The notes: generated from the sequence alone by a model not told the origin. A DNA stretch of 64,000 nucleotides from Sulfurimonas indica (GCF_009192995.1 NZ_SDID01000004.1:26261-90260), one strand, 5' to 3'. Positions 29,001 through 38,753 are shown, numbered from the stretch's first letter. Translations and numbers: made by a program.

Positions 29001-29159
29001 CTGATAATTATAACAAGCTTTTTATTAAGTTTGAGTGCTTGTGGATATAAAGCGCCACCATATTATCAAGAGGATGTGCCAAAAGGTGATAATAATGTTG
29101 AATTTCACTATAAAAAGAAAAGTTTTGAGAACAATGAAACGAATGCGAGCTGCAAATAA
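28965..29159 (+). CDS. small LptM-like lipoprotein
   Basis: 64 residues from TTG 28965, chosen because GAGG lies six bases upstream and because there is no ATG in frame. Signal peptide ending in lipobox LSLSAC with Cys near residue 26, then CGYKAPPYY, resembling the Gly-x-Lys-x-Pro start of LptM (YifL), a lipoprotein that helps mature the LptD/LptE translocon. The tail is short and polar. lptD is also in the window but 7 kb away. Its stop overlaps the nadB start (TAATG). An in-frame TTG at 28953 is a less likely start. Confidence 0.6.
   Translation: MNRINNITSIFHLIIITSFLLSLSACGYKAPPYYQEDVPKGDNNVEFHYKKKSFENNETNASCK
29007..29012 (-). promoter_or_regulatory. -10 box of the DUF721 gene, leaderless geometry
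   Basis: TTGTTATAAT on the minus strand followed by TATCAG and then directly ATG at 29000. Six bases between the -10 and the ATG put the transcription start at or next to the A of the start codon. The box lies within the signal-peptide coding part of the divergent lipoprotein gene. Confidence 0.55.
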
Positions 29160-30607
29160 TGTTTCATTATGATGTAATTATTGTGGGTGCCGGTGTAGCA
29201 GGACTCTATGCTGCAATGAATCTCCCTCGTGATAAAAAAGTACTGTTGATAAACAAACGACAAACCTTTAAATGTAATACTTTCTACGCACAGGGTGGCG
29301 TAGCTCTGGCACGAGATGCAGCAGATGTTCCTGTACACATCCAAGATACACTCTCAGCTGGTGATGGTCTGTGTGACAGAGAGGCTGTTGAGCTTTTAAG
29401 CAAACATTCCCGTGAGGTTATCGATGACTTGATAAAAAACGGTTTTGAGTTTGATAGAGATGAAGAGGGTAATCTGCTCTATACAAGGGAAGCGGCACAC
29501 TCATGCGAGCGAATTTTGCATGCAGGCGGTGATGCGACTGGACGCTATCTGCATCACTTTTTACTCCAACACAATCCTCACGCAATGCTCAGTGATGCAC
29601 GTGTTGTTGATCTACTCATCAAAGATGGGGAGTGCTATGGTGTGACAGTATTGGACCACAGAGAGAGTTATAATCTCTATGCAAAAGATGTCATCATTGC
29701 AAGTGGCGGTGTAGGTTCACTTTATGAGTACCATACAAACGCACCTTGTATCAGTGCCGATATTCAAGGCCTTTGTGTGATGAAGGGCATTGAACTGGAC
29801 CGTATGGAGATGCTGCAGTTTCATCCGACTGTCTTTGTTAATGCTACAGGCGCACAGAAGATGCTTTTGACTGAAGCGCTGCGAGGTGAAGGTGCAACGA
29901 TAGTTGATGAGAATGGTAAACGTTTTTTGTTTGAGTATGATGAACGAGGAGAGCTTGCTTCTCGTGATATCGTTTCCAAATCAATTTATAAATACAAGAA
30001 AAAGACAGGACTGCAGGTTTACTTGAATTTAGAGAACTTTGAAGAGGAGTATTTTGCACATCGTTTTCCAAATATCTATAAAAACCTGCGTGCGCTTGGT
30101 TATACGGTACCAAAAGACAGAGTGCCGATTTCTCCGGCATTTCATTATGCCATAGGAGGTATCAAAACTGACCTGCATGCACGAGTGCCAAATGTGAAAA
30201 ATCTTTATGCTATCGGTGAAGTTGCTTCAACAAGGGTCCATGGTGCGAACAGACTTGCATCAAACTCACTCTTAGAAGGTCTTGTTTTTGCAAAAATAGC
30301 AGTTGATGATATCATGCAGAACAAAAACGAGAAGAAATTTCAGGAGTTTGCAGTCAGTGATGAGGTAATGAGCTTTAAAGATGACAAGGCAAAAAAGAAT
30401 CAACTACGTCATATTATGTGGGAAAATGTCTCAATTATTCGAACAAAAAGTGGACTAAATGATGCTTTAGAGACAATTAATGCTCTTTTAAATGAAAAAA
30501 TTGGTAAACTACTTAAATTTCGTTTATTGACAGCAAGAGAGATAGTGCTCTGTGCATTAAACAGAAGTGAATCCATAGGGGTTCATACAATACAAGAGGA
30601 GAAATGA
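29159..30607 (+). CDS. nadB: L-aspartate oxidase
   Basis: FAD enzyme that converts L-aspartate to iminoaspartate, the first step of NAD synthesis. 482 residues. The Rossmann motif IVGAGVAGLYAA is at 6-17; family blocks are FYAQGGVALA, HSCERILHAGGDATGR, FHPTVF and TRVHGANRLASNSLLEG. The C-terminal helical domain is shorter than in E. coli NadB. It starts in the stop of the lipoprotein gene and ends in an ATGA overlap with nhaD. Confidence 0.93.
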   Translation: MFHYDVIIVGAGVAGLYAAMNLPRDKKVLLINKRQTFKCNTFYAQGGVALARDAADVPVHIQDTLSAGDGLCDREAVELLSKHSREVIDDLIKNGFEFDRDEEGNLLYTREAAHSCERILHAGGDATGRYLHHFLLQHNPHAMLSDARVVDLLIKDGECYGVTVLDHRESYNLYAKDVIIASGGVGSLYEYHTNAPCISADIQGLCVMKGIELDRMEMLQFHPTVFVNATGAQKMLLTEALRGEGATIVDENGKRFLFEYDERGELASRDIVSKSIYKYKKKTGLQVYLNLENFEEEYFAHRFPNIYKNLRALGYTVPKDRVPISPAFHYAIGGIKTDLHARVPNVKNLYAIGEVASTRVHGANRLASNSLLEGLVFAKIAVDDIMQNKNEKKFQEFAVSDEVMSFKDDKAKKNQLRHIMWENVSIIRTKSGLNDALETINALLNEKIGKLLKFRLLTAREIVLCALNRSESIGVHTIQEEK

Positions 30608-31959
30608 TGGAACACGGTTCAGTCGTAGAAGGTGCCCTTAAGGCACTAGAACATGCAACAACAGATGTAAATCTGGCTACAACATGGGTTGGATGGCTTA
30701 GTTTAGCTGTATTTGTTATAGCGTACTATTTTATAGCAACAGAAGAGAGATATGAGGTGAACAAAGCTAAGCCTGCACTATTTGCAGGTACTTTAATGTT
30801 TATGCTTGTAGGTATCTATTTTACAATTAATGGATTGAGTCCTGATCATCTTCATGATGAATTAGAAAATCTAATTCTTGAAATTGCAGAGATTTTCTTC
30901 TTCTTGCTTGTTGCCATGACATACATTGAAACGCTTATTGAACGTGGTGTTTTTGATTTGATGAAGTATAAACTTGTCTCAAAAGGATATACATATAAAA
31001 AACTTTTCTGGCTAACAGGATTTTTAGCATTTTTTATCTCTCCTGTAGCAGACAACTTGACAACTGCGCTCATCCTTTCAACGGTGCTTTTTACGATTGA
31101 CAAGAAAAATATGGCTTTCTTGGTTCCTGGTGCTATCAATATCGTCGTAGCTGCAAATGCTGGTGGTGCTTGGTCTCCATTTGGTGATATTACAACACTA
31201 ATGGCATGGACAGCTGGTAAGGGTGAGTTTATAGACTTCCTCTATCTCTTTCCTGCATCATTTTTAGGTTGGGCAGTAACAGCATTCTTACTTGCTATGT
31301 CAGTTCCTGATGGTGAACCTGCATTTAATGCTGCAACAGAGTCAAAGCCTGTAGTACAAGATGGTGGTATGGGTGTTGTTTATCTTGGTATCGGAACGAT
31401 TACAATCGCGGTTCTTGGACATCAATTCTTCCATTTCCCTGCAATGTGGGGTATGATGTTTGGTTTGGCACTGTTAAAACTTTACTCAGTTACTCTAGAA
31501 AAAGGCGGGAAAAATGCTTTCAATATCTACATCAATATGCAAAAAATAGAAAATGACACGCTTCTTTTCTTCTTTGGTATTCTTTCAGCTGTAGGTGCAC
31601 TACATTTCTTAGGTTTCTTAGAGTATATTCATGATCTCTATGGCATGATAGGTTCAACTGCGGCAAATATTGGTGTTGGTTTTCTTTCAGCTATTGTTGA
31701 TAATGTACCTGTAATGAGTGCAATCTTAAAGTCATCTCCTGATATGGATTTAGCACAATGGATGTTGGTTACTATGACAGCCGGTGTCGGTGGTAGTCTT
31801 ATCTCTTTTGGTTCTGCTGCAGGTGTCGGTGTTATGGGTCGTCTTCGTGGTATCTATACTTTTGGAAGCCATATGAAACATGCTTGGACTATTTTAGTAG
31901 GTTACATTGTTTCTGTATCTATTTGGTATATTCAATTTGAATTAATGGGACTTTATTAA
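30604..31959 (+). CDS. nhaD: NhaD-type Na+/H+ antiporter
   Basis: 451 residues, about 12 membrane helices. Motifs of the NhaD branch of the ion transporter superfamily are present: SPVADNLTTALIL, NIVVAANAGGAWSPFGDITTLMAW, and the second half-repeat AIVDNVPVMSAIL and SLISFGSAAGVGVMG. It exchanges sodium for protons at the inner membrane, in line with a saline habitat. The start may be 30604 or the next codon at 30607. It is coupled to nadB by ATGA, a link with no obvious metabolic reason. Confidence 0.9.
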   Translation: MMEHGSVVEGALKALEHATTDVNLATTWVGWLSLAVFVIAYYFIATEERYEVNKAKPALFAGTLMFMLVGIYFTINGLSPDHLHDELENLILEIAEIFFFLLVAMTYIETLIERGVFDLMKYKLVSKGYTYKKLFWLTGFLAFFISPVADNLTTALILSTVLFTIDKKNMAFLVPGAINIVVAANAGGAWSPFGDITTLMAWTAGKGEFIDFLYLFPASFLGWAVTAFLLAMSVPDGEPAFNAATESKPVVQDGGMGVVYLGIGTITIAVLGHQFFHFPAMWGMMFGLALLKLYSVTLEKGGKNAFNIYINMQKIENDTLLFFFGILSAVGALHFLGFLEYIHDLYGMIGSTAANIGVGFLSAIVDNVPVMSAILKSSPDMDLAQWMLVTMTAGVGGSLISFGSAAGVGVMGRLRGIYTFGSHMKHAWTILVGYIVSVSIWYIQFELMGLY

Positions 31960-31969
31960 TTATTCTCCT

Positions 31970-31998
31970 ATAAGCTCAGAGTTGAATTCTGAGCTTAT
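31970..31998 (+). terminator. hairpin after nhaD
   Basis: An 11-bp perfect stem (31970-31980 with 31988-31998, loop of seven) begins 11 bases after the nhaD stop. No U-run follows, so it may act as an RNA 3' end stabiliser or a weak terminator. Confidence 0.5.
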
Positions 31999-32081
31999 AT
32001 CTTCTAAACAAATTAAATCTTAATCTTGATTTTGCTATCCTTTCACAAATAATTTATTAAATTAAAACTTCTTTATTTCTC

Positions 32082-32173
32082 AAAAAACAGTGTTTTTTGT
32101 AGCTTTAGGGGGTTGTAGGGACGAAAAGTCCCTGCCATCAAAGATGGGCTTTGCTCATTTTGATGTAAAAAAC
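32082..32173 (+). promoter_or_regulatory. structured leader upstream of guaA with alternative pairings
   Basis: GTTTTTT at 32092-32098 can pair with AAAAAAC just upstream (32082-32088, a hairpin followed directly by U residues) or with AAAAAAC downstream (32167-32173). The second choice encloses two further hairpins: 32117-32122 with 32128-32133 (GAAAA loop), and a long nested stem 32136-32142/32159-32165 plus 32144-32149/32153-32158. The downstream arm ends four bases before AAAAGG, the guaA ribosome binding site. The layout suits an attenuator or riboswitch. I cannot match it to the purine, guanidine or other known aptamer consensus. Confidence 0.4.
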
Positions 32174-32190
32174 TATAAAAAGGCATTTAT

Positions 32191-33741
32191 ATGACAAATG
32201 TTAGCATCATCGTTTTAGATTTCGGTTCTCAATATACACAACTTATCGCACGTCGTTTGCGTGAAGATAAGATTTACTGTGAAATTCTTCCTTACCATAC
32301 AAAAGTAGAAGATATCAAAGCAAAAAATCCTAAAGGTGTTATCCTCTCCGGCGGTCCATCTTCTGTATATAATGAAGATGCTTATGAAGTAGATCAGGGT
32401 GTTTACTCTATGGGTATTCCCGTTCTTGGAATATGCTATGGTATGCAGAGAATTGCAGTTGATTTTGGTGGTAGTGTAATTCGATCTGATCATCATGAGT
32501 ATGGAAAAGCAGAGCTTAATATTGTCGGATATCCTGATAATGTATCTCCTCTTTTTGCAGAGTGTGATAACAATCGTATCGTTTGGATGAGTCACTCTGA
32601 CAGAGTTGAGACACTTCCTGAAGGTTTTAAAGTTATTGCAACTTCAGACAACTCTCCATATGCAGCAATTGCAAATGATGAAAAACGTGTTTATGCAATG
32701 CAGTTTCACCCGGAAGTTCAACACTCTGAAGAGGGTTACTTGATGCTTCGTAACTTCGCAAAAAATATCTGTGGTGTTACGGAAAAATGGAAAATGGAGC
32801 ATTTCTTAAAAGAGCAAATCGCTAAAATCCGTGAACAAGTTGGTGATGGAAAAGTGCTTTGTGGACTCAGTGGTGGCGTTGACAGTTCTGTAGTTGCTGC
32901 AATGCTTTATGAAGCGATCGGGGATCAACTTATTCCTGTTTTTGTAGATAACGGACTTTTACGTAAAGGTGAGCGTGAGCAGGTTGAGCAGGTATTTAAA
33001 ATCAATCTCAAAGTACCTTTGGTTGTTGCAGATGCAAGTGAGCTTTTCCTTTCTCGTTTGGCAGGTGTTGAAAATCCTGAAGAGAAACGTAAGATTATCG
33101 GACATACTTTTATTGAAGTTTTTGAGCAAGAGGCAAAAAAACACGAAGGTATTAAATTTCTTGCACAAGGAACACTCTATCCGGATGTTATTGAGTCTAT
33201 TTCAGTAAATGGTCCATCTGAAGTTATCAAGTCACATCACAATGTTGGTGGACTTCCTGACTGGATGGATTTCGAGCTCATTGAGCCTCTCCGTGAGCTT
33301 TTTAAAGATGAAGTACGTAAAATAGGTCTTGAACTTGGTCTTCCAGAATCTATGATTAACCGTCATCCATTCCCTGGACCGGGACTTGCGATTCGTATCA
33401 TGGGTGATGTGAATCCAACTGACTTGGACCTTCTGCGTGAGGCAGATGTTATTTTACTTGATGAGCTTAAAGCAAGCGGGTACTATGCAAAAACATGGCA
33501 AGCATTTGCAGTACTTTTAAATGTAAAATCAGTTGGTGTTATGGGTGATAACCGTACTTATGACAATACTGTTTGTGTGCGTGTCGTTGAAGCAGTGGAT
33601 GGAATGACAGCAACATTTGCACATTTACCGCATGATTTACTTGAGAGAATTTCAAGAAGAATTATCAATGAGGTGGATGGAATCAATAGAGTTGTCTACG
33701 ACATCTCTAGCAAGCCACCGGCAACTATTGAGTGGGAATAA
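32191..33741 (+). CDS. guaA: GMP synthase (glutamine-hydrolysing)
   Basis: 516 residues. The class I amidotransferase domain has Cys82 in LGICYGMQ and His/Glu in QFHPEV near 172-176. The ATP pyrophosphatase domain has PP-loop LSGGVDSS near 230, and the C-terminal dimerisation domain ends PPATIEWE. It makes GMP from XMP with ATP and glutamine. It stands alone behind a structured leader and is followed by a hairpin, so it looks monocistronic. Confidence 0.97.
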   Translation: MTNVSIIVLDFGSQYTQLIARRLREDKIYCEILPYHTKVEDIKAKNPKGVILSGGPSSVYNEDAYEVDQGVYSMGIPVLGICYGMQRIAVDFGGSVIRSDHHEYGKAELNIVGYPDNVSPLFAECDNNRIVWMSHSDRVETLPEGFKVIATSDNSPYAAIANDEKRVYAMQFHPEVQHSEEGYLMLRNFAKNICGVTEKWKMEHFLKEQIAKIREQVGDGKVLCGLSGGVDSSVVAAMLYEAIGDQLIPVFVDNGLLRKGEREQVEQVFKINLKVPLVVADASELFLSRLAGVENPEEKRKIIGHTFIEVFEQEAKKHEGIKFLAQGTLYPDVIESISVNGPSEVIKSHHNVGGLPDWMDFELIEPLRELFKDEVRKIGLELGLPESMINRHPFPGPGLAIRIMGDVNPTDLDLLREADVILLDELKASGYYAKTWQAFAVLLNVKSVGVMGDNRTYDNTVCVRVVEAVDGMTATFAHLPHDLLERISRRIINEVDGINRVVYDISSKPPATIEWE

Positions 33742-33775
33742 ATCAAGAAAAATTTCAATGCACTTTGAAATAATT

Positions 33776-33812
33776 TAGGCATCGGCATAGTTTACTATGC
33801 CTCAACCTAAAA
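33776..33812 (+). terminator. hairpin after guaA
   Basis: GGCATAG and CTATGCC pair around TTTA, flanked by a second short pairing TTAGG/CCTAA, about 35 bases after the guaA stop. No U-run follows directly, so termination is only a proposal. Confidence 0.4.
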
Positions 33813-33883
33813 ACATTCCAAATTACATCAAACTTTTTATGATTTACAGTTTATCTTTTTTTGTTTTTTAATGAGGAGTCTTT

Positions 33884-34534
33884 ATGATAACACCTAGACC
33901 TCTGTATCTTTTTTCTATCTCTTCACATCCTGATGCTATCAGCATTAACTCGCTAGACATTACCTTTTTTAAACCTAACATTAATTTCTCAAAATATGAT
34001 GCTTTGATTATTACCTCTAAACAGGCTAGTAAAGCGCTTATGCAATATAAAAAAGAGGAGTATCTGCATCTGTCTGCTCTGTGTGTTTCTGTGCAGAGTG
34101 CCAAGTCTTATGAGGCTTTAGGTGGCAAAGTTTTGGATATTGGAGGAGGTTATGGAGATAATCTTGAGGGTAAAATAAAATCTTATCCAAAAGAGAAAAA
34201 ATGGCTCTATCTAAGAGCCAAAATTGTAGCATCTGATTTTGTTCAGATATGTAAAGATGAAGGCTATAAAATAGATGAGAGCATAGTCTATGAAAGTGAC
34301 TGTTCACAAGCTATAAATGAAGTGCAAGTTAAAGATGATGCAATACTCATCTTTACTTCTCCATCAAGTGTAAATTGTTATTTGAAAAATCATACTTTTG
34401 AAGAAGGACAAAGTATCATTGTTATTGGGAAAACAACTGCAAAAGCACTTCCTATAGGAGTAAATTACGTTTTATCTGATAAAACAAGTATAGAAAGCTG
34501 CATAACAATAGCAAAAGAGCAATTTCTAAAATAA
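33884..34534 (+). CDS. hemD: uroporphyrinogen-III synthase
   Basis: 216 residues. It closes hydroxymethylbilane to uroporphyrinogen III in heme and siroheme synthesis. HemD sequences are poorly conserved; visible are the two-domain pattern with YDALIITSKQASKAL near residue 45, WLYLRAKI near 105, and DAILIFTSPSSVNCYL then SIIVIGKTTAKAL in the second half. These correspond to the usual F/TS and IGxxTA motifs. AGGAG precedes the ATG. No other heme gene is adjacent. Confidence 0.85.
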   Translation: MITPRPLYLFSISSHPDAISINSLDITFFKPNINFSKYDALIITSKQASKALMQYKKEEYLHLSALCVSVQSAKSYEALGGKVLDIGGGYGDNLEGKIKSYPKEKKWLYLRAKIVASDFVQICKDEGYKIDESIVYESDCSQAINEVQVKDDAILIFTSPSSVNCYLKNHTFEEGQSIIVIGKTTAKALPIGVNYVLSDKTSIESCITIAKEQFLK

Positions 34535-34552
34535 TTTCAAGCAAATTTTTAG

Positions 34553-34558
34553 TATAAT
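34553..34558 (+). promoter_or_regulatory. -10 box of the 6S RNA candidate
   Basis: TTTTTAGTATAAT, a T-tract leading straight into the -10, with the predicted start near 34565. The next open frame begins only at 34844, and a strong terminator lies between. Confidence 0.65.
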
Positions 34559-34564
34559 ATTTCA

Positions 34565-34826
34565 TATAGTCTGAGTAGTTCGTGTCAGCACGTATATGAG
34601 GGTTCTACATATTCATATCGTGAACAAGTAGAGCTAGCGTGTGCCGATGATCTCGCTTGAGGTATGTTAACTCTGCCAATGAGACTGTCGCCGTCAGCTA
34701 GTTCTCTCTTCACCCAAATTCGGCTTTTAGAACCAAGCCAATAGTGTGACGGCTACTCGGATTATATATGAGACAACTTTAAAGAGTTTACTTAGAGTAT
34801 GAAAGTACTTTAAGTAAACTTTTTTT
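34565..34826 (+). ncRNA. ssrS: 6S RNA candidate upstream of purD
   Basis: No coding frame fits these 262 bases. Just after a TATAAT, 34570-34578 pairs with 34753-34761 (9 bp), extended outward by ATATA/TATAT, giving an RNA of about 205 nt closed end to end as expected for 6S RNA, which binds sigma-70 RNA polymerase. A perfect rho-independent terminator follows. I recall 6S RNA being upstream of purD in other Campylobacterota, which supports the name; the interior fold was not verified. Confidence 0.65.
34785..34826 (+). terminator. rho-independent terminator of the 6S RNA candidate
   Basis: 34785-34794 pairs with 34811-34820 and the inner part continues with G-U and A-U pairs to a TGAA loop, followed by a run of T to 34826. 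It is the best terminator in the window. purD has no separate promoter after it, so purD may depend on read-through. Confidence 0.8.
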
Positions 34827-34843
34827 ATTTATATGGAGAATTA

Positions 34844-36109
34844 ATGAAGATTTTAATACTTGGCAGTGGTGGACGTGAATACTCAATAGGTCTTGCTATT
34901 GCAAATGAAAATGCAGGGCATGAGCTCTTTTTTCAACCTGGTAATGGTGCTACAGATGAGCTGGGAACAAATTTAGACATTAAAGACTACAATGATCTGG
35001 CTGCATTCGCAAAAGAGAATGCAATTGAGCTGACAATTGTAGGACCTGAAGCACCACTTGTTGACGGTGTTGTTGATATCTTCAAAGCAAATGGTCTGAC
35101 TATTTTTGGACCAAGTAAAGAAGCAGCACAATTAGAAGGTTCAAAAGTCTATATGAAAAACTTCTTGGCAAAGTATGATATCCCAACTGCTCGCTATATT
35201 GAGAGTGACTCGATAGAGGAACTTTTTAAATTTACAAATACTCTAGAGGCGCCAATCGTTGTAAAAGCAGATGGCCTTTGTGGTGGTAAAGGTGTTATTA
35301 TCGCACAAAGCCATGATGAGGCAAAAAAAGCAATCAGTGAGATGCTTAGCGGTAAAAGTTTTGGAGATGCTGGAAAAAAAGTAATCGTTGAAGAGTTTTT
35401 AGATGGCTATGAGCTCTCTATGTTTGCCGTATGTGACGGAAAAGACTATATTTTACTTCCGGCTGCACAAGACCATAAACGTGTAGGTGATGGTGATACA
35501 GGACCAAATACAGGTGGTATGGGTGCATATGCTCCGACACCTTTAGTTGATGAAGAACTTTATCAAAAGGTTAAAGATAGAATTATCCGACCAACTTTAG
35601 ATGGTATGCAAAAAGAGGGTGCACCATTTGAGGGTGTCCTTTTTATCGGAATCATGGTTGTTAATGGTGAACCGATTACTTTGGAGTTCAATGTTCGTTT
35701 TGGGGATCCTGAATGTGAGATTTTAATGCCACTTATGACATCTTCTGTTGCAGATATGTTCTATAAAGCAGCAACAAACCGTTTGGGTGAGATAAAAGTA
35801 GAATTTTCTGACCAGTATGCTGTAGGTGTGGTTATGGCGAGTGAGAACTATCCGTATAGTTCATCAACTCCAGCAGAGATTATTTTAGATGATGTACACC
35901 ATGAAGAGATCGCAAAATATACGCATATCTCTTTTGCAGGGGTGAGCCGTGAAGATGGTAAACTTTATGCAACAGGTGGACGTGTTCTCGTATGCGTTGG
36001 TCTTGGGGATAGTATCAAAGAGGCACGTGACAGAGCATATCTACGTTGTGGACAGGTACATTTTGCCGGTAAAAAATTCCGTAGTGATATAGCCTATCAG
36101 GCACTCTAG
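34844..36109 (+). CDS. purD: phosphoribosylamine-glycine ligase (GAR synthetase)
   Basis: 421 residues, ATP-grasp fold. The N domain is [17 protein letters not shown], the ATP-binding part [16 protein letters not shown], then [24 protein letters not shown], and metal ligands lie in [11 protein letters not shown]. It makes glycinamide ribonucleotide in purine synthesis. TGGAG serves as ribosome binding site just after the terminator of the upstream RNA, so expression may be tied to read-through of that RNA. Confidence 0.97.
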   Translation: MKILILGSGGREYSIGLAIANENAGHELFFQPGNGATDELGTNLDIKDYNDLAAFAKENAIELTIVGPEAPLVDGVVDIFKANGLTIFGPSKEAAQLEGSKVYMKNFLAKYDIPTARYIESDSIEELFKFTNTLEAPIVVKADGLCGGKGVIIAQSHDEAKKAISEMLSGKSFGDAGKKVIVEEFLDGYELSMFAVCDGKDYILLPAAQDHKRVGDGDTGPNTGGMGAYAPTPLVDEELYQKVKDRIIRPTLDGMQKEGAPFEGVLFIGIMVVNGEPITLEFNVRFGDPECEILMPLMTSSVADMFYKAATNRLGEIKVEFSDQYAVGVVMASENYPYSSSTPAEIILDDVHHEEIAKYTHISFAGVSREDGKLYATGGRVLVCVGLGDSIKEARDRAYLRCGQVHFAGKKFRSDIAYQAL

Positions 36110-36118
36110 GAGAATTGT

Positions 36119-36568
36119 TTGAATGAAGAGATAGAGAATGTACTGCATCGTGAGGGTTTGGTACTAGCTGATATTAAAAAAAGAGCGATGGCCTTTTTTA
36201 TTGATGAGATGCTGCTCTCTTTTCTTCTAATCATTGCAATGTCGGACTCATTTTCCAATGCCAAAACGGTAGAAGAGATGATCATGCTTACAAATAACTT
36301 CATGTTTGAGTATCTGATAATGAAGATAGTATATCAGACATTTTTTGTTATGCAGTATGGTGCTACACTTGGTAAAATCGCTATGAAGATTCGAGTCATT
36401 GAGATAACAACTCTGCAAAATCCCTCTTTTTTATGCTCACTTAACCGTGCCATCTTTCGTGTTATTAGTGAGATGCTTTTCTATCTGGGGTTTTTATGGG
36501 GAATGATGGACCCTGCTCACCAGACCTGGCATGATAAAACTGCAAAAACTTTGGTTGTCAATGTTTAG
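36119..36568 (+). CDS. RDD family membrane protein
   Basis: 149 residues from TTG 36119, six bases after AGGAG. The RDD motif is seen as KKRAMAFFIDEMLL near residue 20 (Arg, Asp), followed by membrane helices at about 27-42, 60-78 and 117-132. The end HQTWHDKTAKTLVVNV is typical of the family. Function of most RDD proteins is unknown; some are Na+/H+ antiporters. It lies between purD (9 bases) and lptD (overlapping). Confidence 0.8.
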   Translation: MNEEIENVLHREGLVLADIKKRAMAFFIDEMLLSFLLIIAMSDSFSNAKTVEEMIMLTNNFMFEYLIMKIVYQTFFVMQYGATLGKIAMKIRVIEITTLQNPSFLCSLNRAIFRVISEMLFYLGFLWGMMDPAHQTWHDKTAKTLVVNV

Positions 36569-38744
36569 ACTCTTTTTTATTCTCTCACTTTTGATCGCAT
36601 GTCTGTCTGCTGGAGATAAGGTAGAGATTTATGCTTCAAAACTCAGTTCACATAATGAAATCATCAATGTTGCCGGTGGAGTCTCTGTTATATACAAAGA
36701 TTATATTATTACAGCAGACAGAGCAACATATGATAAAAAAACGGGTGACTTGGAACTCTTTGACAATATACGTGCCAATCATGCAGGTAAATACAAAATC
36801 CTTGGGAAATATGCCAAATTAAATATTGCCAAAAAAGAGCGTCTTTTTCGACCTTTTTATATGATTGACAACAAATCAGATGTCTGGATGAGTGGCGATG
36901 AGGGTAAAGCAACCGAAGAAGAGATAGATATAGCATCAGGTGTTGTGAGCGGATGTAACCCAATAGACCCGCTTTGGACGATGGAGTTTTCATCATCTGA
37001 TTATGATACAGAGTCGATGTGGATAAATCTTTACAATATGCGTCTCTATATCTATGATATTCCAGTTCTTTATACTCCCTATTTTGGATATTCACTGGAC
37101 ACTACAAGACGAACAGGTCTTTTAAAACCTGCTATTGGACTCTCTAATGATGAAGGTTTTTACTACCAACAACCAATATATATCGCTGAGCAGAACTGGT
37201 GGGATTTAGAATTTTTACCACAGATTAGAACCTCACGTGGAGCAGGTATTTATACAAAGTTTCGTTTTGTAGACTCTAAAGTTTCTCATGGTGAAATTAA
37301 GATGGGATACTTTAAAGAAAAAGAGGATTATTTTTTAAAAAACAACCTCCAAAATAACTCACACTATGGATTTAATGTCAAGTATGACAACAGAGACTTT
37401 TTAAATCTTTGGAGCGGTTATGATTTTTCCGGACAGTCCGGGCTTTATATAGATATCAATCATATGAATGATGTTGACTATATCAACTTGGAAAAGGGAG
37501 ATACAACTGATACAGCAACGGCAACGCAGGTTCTCTCACGTGTTAATATTTTTTACAACACTCGACAGAACTATTTTGGTACATATTTGAAATATTATCA
37601 AGATTTAACACTCGATAATAATGAAAACACTTTGCAAAAACTTCCGGTTGTTCAGTATCACTACTATTTGGATACACTGCTAAAAGACCATCTTTTGTAC
37701 TCGCTTGATATAAAAAGTAATAATATCCGCAGGCAGACAAACAATAAAGTAGTTCAAACGGATATCAATCTTCCTGTAACCTTGCAGTCTTCTTTTTTTG
37801 ATGAGTATCTTACCGCTTCATACACTGCAAATCTTTATATGCAACACTCTGCTTTTAGCGGGAATGATTCACGAACGACCTTTGATTACAGGGATGGATA
37901 CTATACACGAAACTATCATACAATCAGTGTCGCTTCACAACTGACAAAACCGTATGAAAATTTCAGTCATATTATTGGTTTAGGTGTGACTTATAACCGT
38001 TCAGCATGGAGTCAAGAGAGTGGCTTTTATGAAGATAACTCAAAATATTGTTCAGATATCGCAAATACGACAGACCCGGATTATGATGCACGATGTGAGT
38101 TTTATAATATTACAGATATAGATAATGCAGCACAACTGGAATTTACACAGTATGTGTATGACAAACAAGCAAAAGAAGTGCTTTATCATAGATTGGCACA
38201 GCGTATATCGTACTCTTCGAATGCAAATCGTTACGGAGAACTCGAGAATGAACTCGATTATAAAATCACTTCCTATCTCTCCTTTTATAACAATATGTTT
38301 TACAATTATGATCAAAACAGATTTTCAAAAGTCTTTAATAAGGTCTCTTTTACAAATTATGGAGTAGCACTGCATCTTTCGCATCTTTATAAAGACAGTT
38401 TTATTAATCCTCAGACAAGCAGTGACCCTTTGAGATATACAAGTTATCTGACTTCGAGTGCAGAGTATGAATACAATAGACACTACTCTTTTTCAGCGCT
38501 GTATAATTATGATTTGGAATCCCGAGAGAAAAAAAGTATGTCAATAGGGTTTATGTATAAGAAAAGATGTTGGGACTTTGGTATAAAATATAGTGAGAAT
38601 AACAGACCGATTTTGACACAGAGTGGAGAGTCGTCGATATATGACAAATATATCTATATAACAATTGTCTTAAAACCATTGATGCAGCCAAGTAAAAACA
38701 GCTCATTTATTACATATAAACTGCCAAACAAGCAGACAAACTAG
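36561..38744 (+). CDS. lptD: LPS assembly protein LptD
   Basis: 727 residues from ATG 36561, giving signal peptide MFRLFFILSLLIACLSA; an in-frame ATG at 36531 is possible but lies deeper in the RDD gene. After the signal comes the OstA/LptA-like jellyroll (VEIYASKLSSHNEIINVAGGV, ADRATYDKKTGDLELF). Then follow VSGCNPIDPLW with the domain-linking cysteine and a C-terminal beta barrel of about 500 residues rich in aromatic strands. It inserts LPS into the outer leaflet of the outer membrane. Four Cys are visible, fewer and differently spaced than the E. coli pattern. Confidence 0.9.
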   Translation: MFRLFFILSLLIACLSAGDKVEIYASKLSSHNEIINVAGGVSVIYKDYIITADRATYDKKTGDLELFDNIRANHAGKYKILGKYAKLNIAKKERLFRPFYMIDNKSDVWMSGDEGKATEEEIDIASGVVSGCNPIDPLWTMEFSSSDYDTESMWINLYNMRLYIYDIPVLYTPYFGYSLDTTRRTGLLKPAIGLSNDEGFYYQQPIYIAEQNWWDLEFLPQIRTSRGAGIYTKFRFVDSKVSHGEIKMGYFKEKEDYFLKNNLQNNSHYGFNVKYDNRDFLNLWSGYDFSGQSGLYIDINHMNDVDYINLEKGDTTDTATATQVLSRVNIFYNTRQNYFGTYLKYYQDLTLDNNENTLQKLPVVQYHYYLDTLLKDHLLYSLDIKSNNIRRQTNNKVVQTDINLPVTLQSSFFDEYLTASYTANLYMQHSAFSGNDSRTTFDYRDGYYTRNYHTISVASQLTKPYENFSHIIGLGVTYNRSAWSQESGFYEDNSKYCSDIANTTDPDYDARCEFYNITDIDNAAQLEFTQYVYDKQAKEVLYHRLAQRISYSSNANRYGELENELDYKITSYLSFYNNMFYNYDQNRFSKVFNKVSFTNYGVALHLSHLYKDSFINPQTSSDPLRYTSYLTSSAEYEYNRHYSFSALYNYDLESREKKSMSIGFMYKKRCWDFGIKYSENNRPILTQSGESSIYDKYIYITIVLKPLMQPSKNSSFITYKLPNKQTN

Positions 38745-38753
38745 GAAAGAGAT

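Noticed and set aside
32082..32173. Purine riboswitch before guaA
   Set aside because: No three-way junction core or the conserved loop-loop sequences of the purine aptamer can be laid on the sequence.
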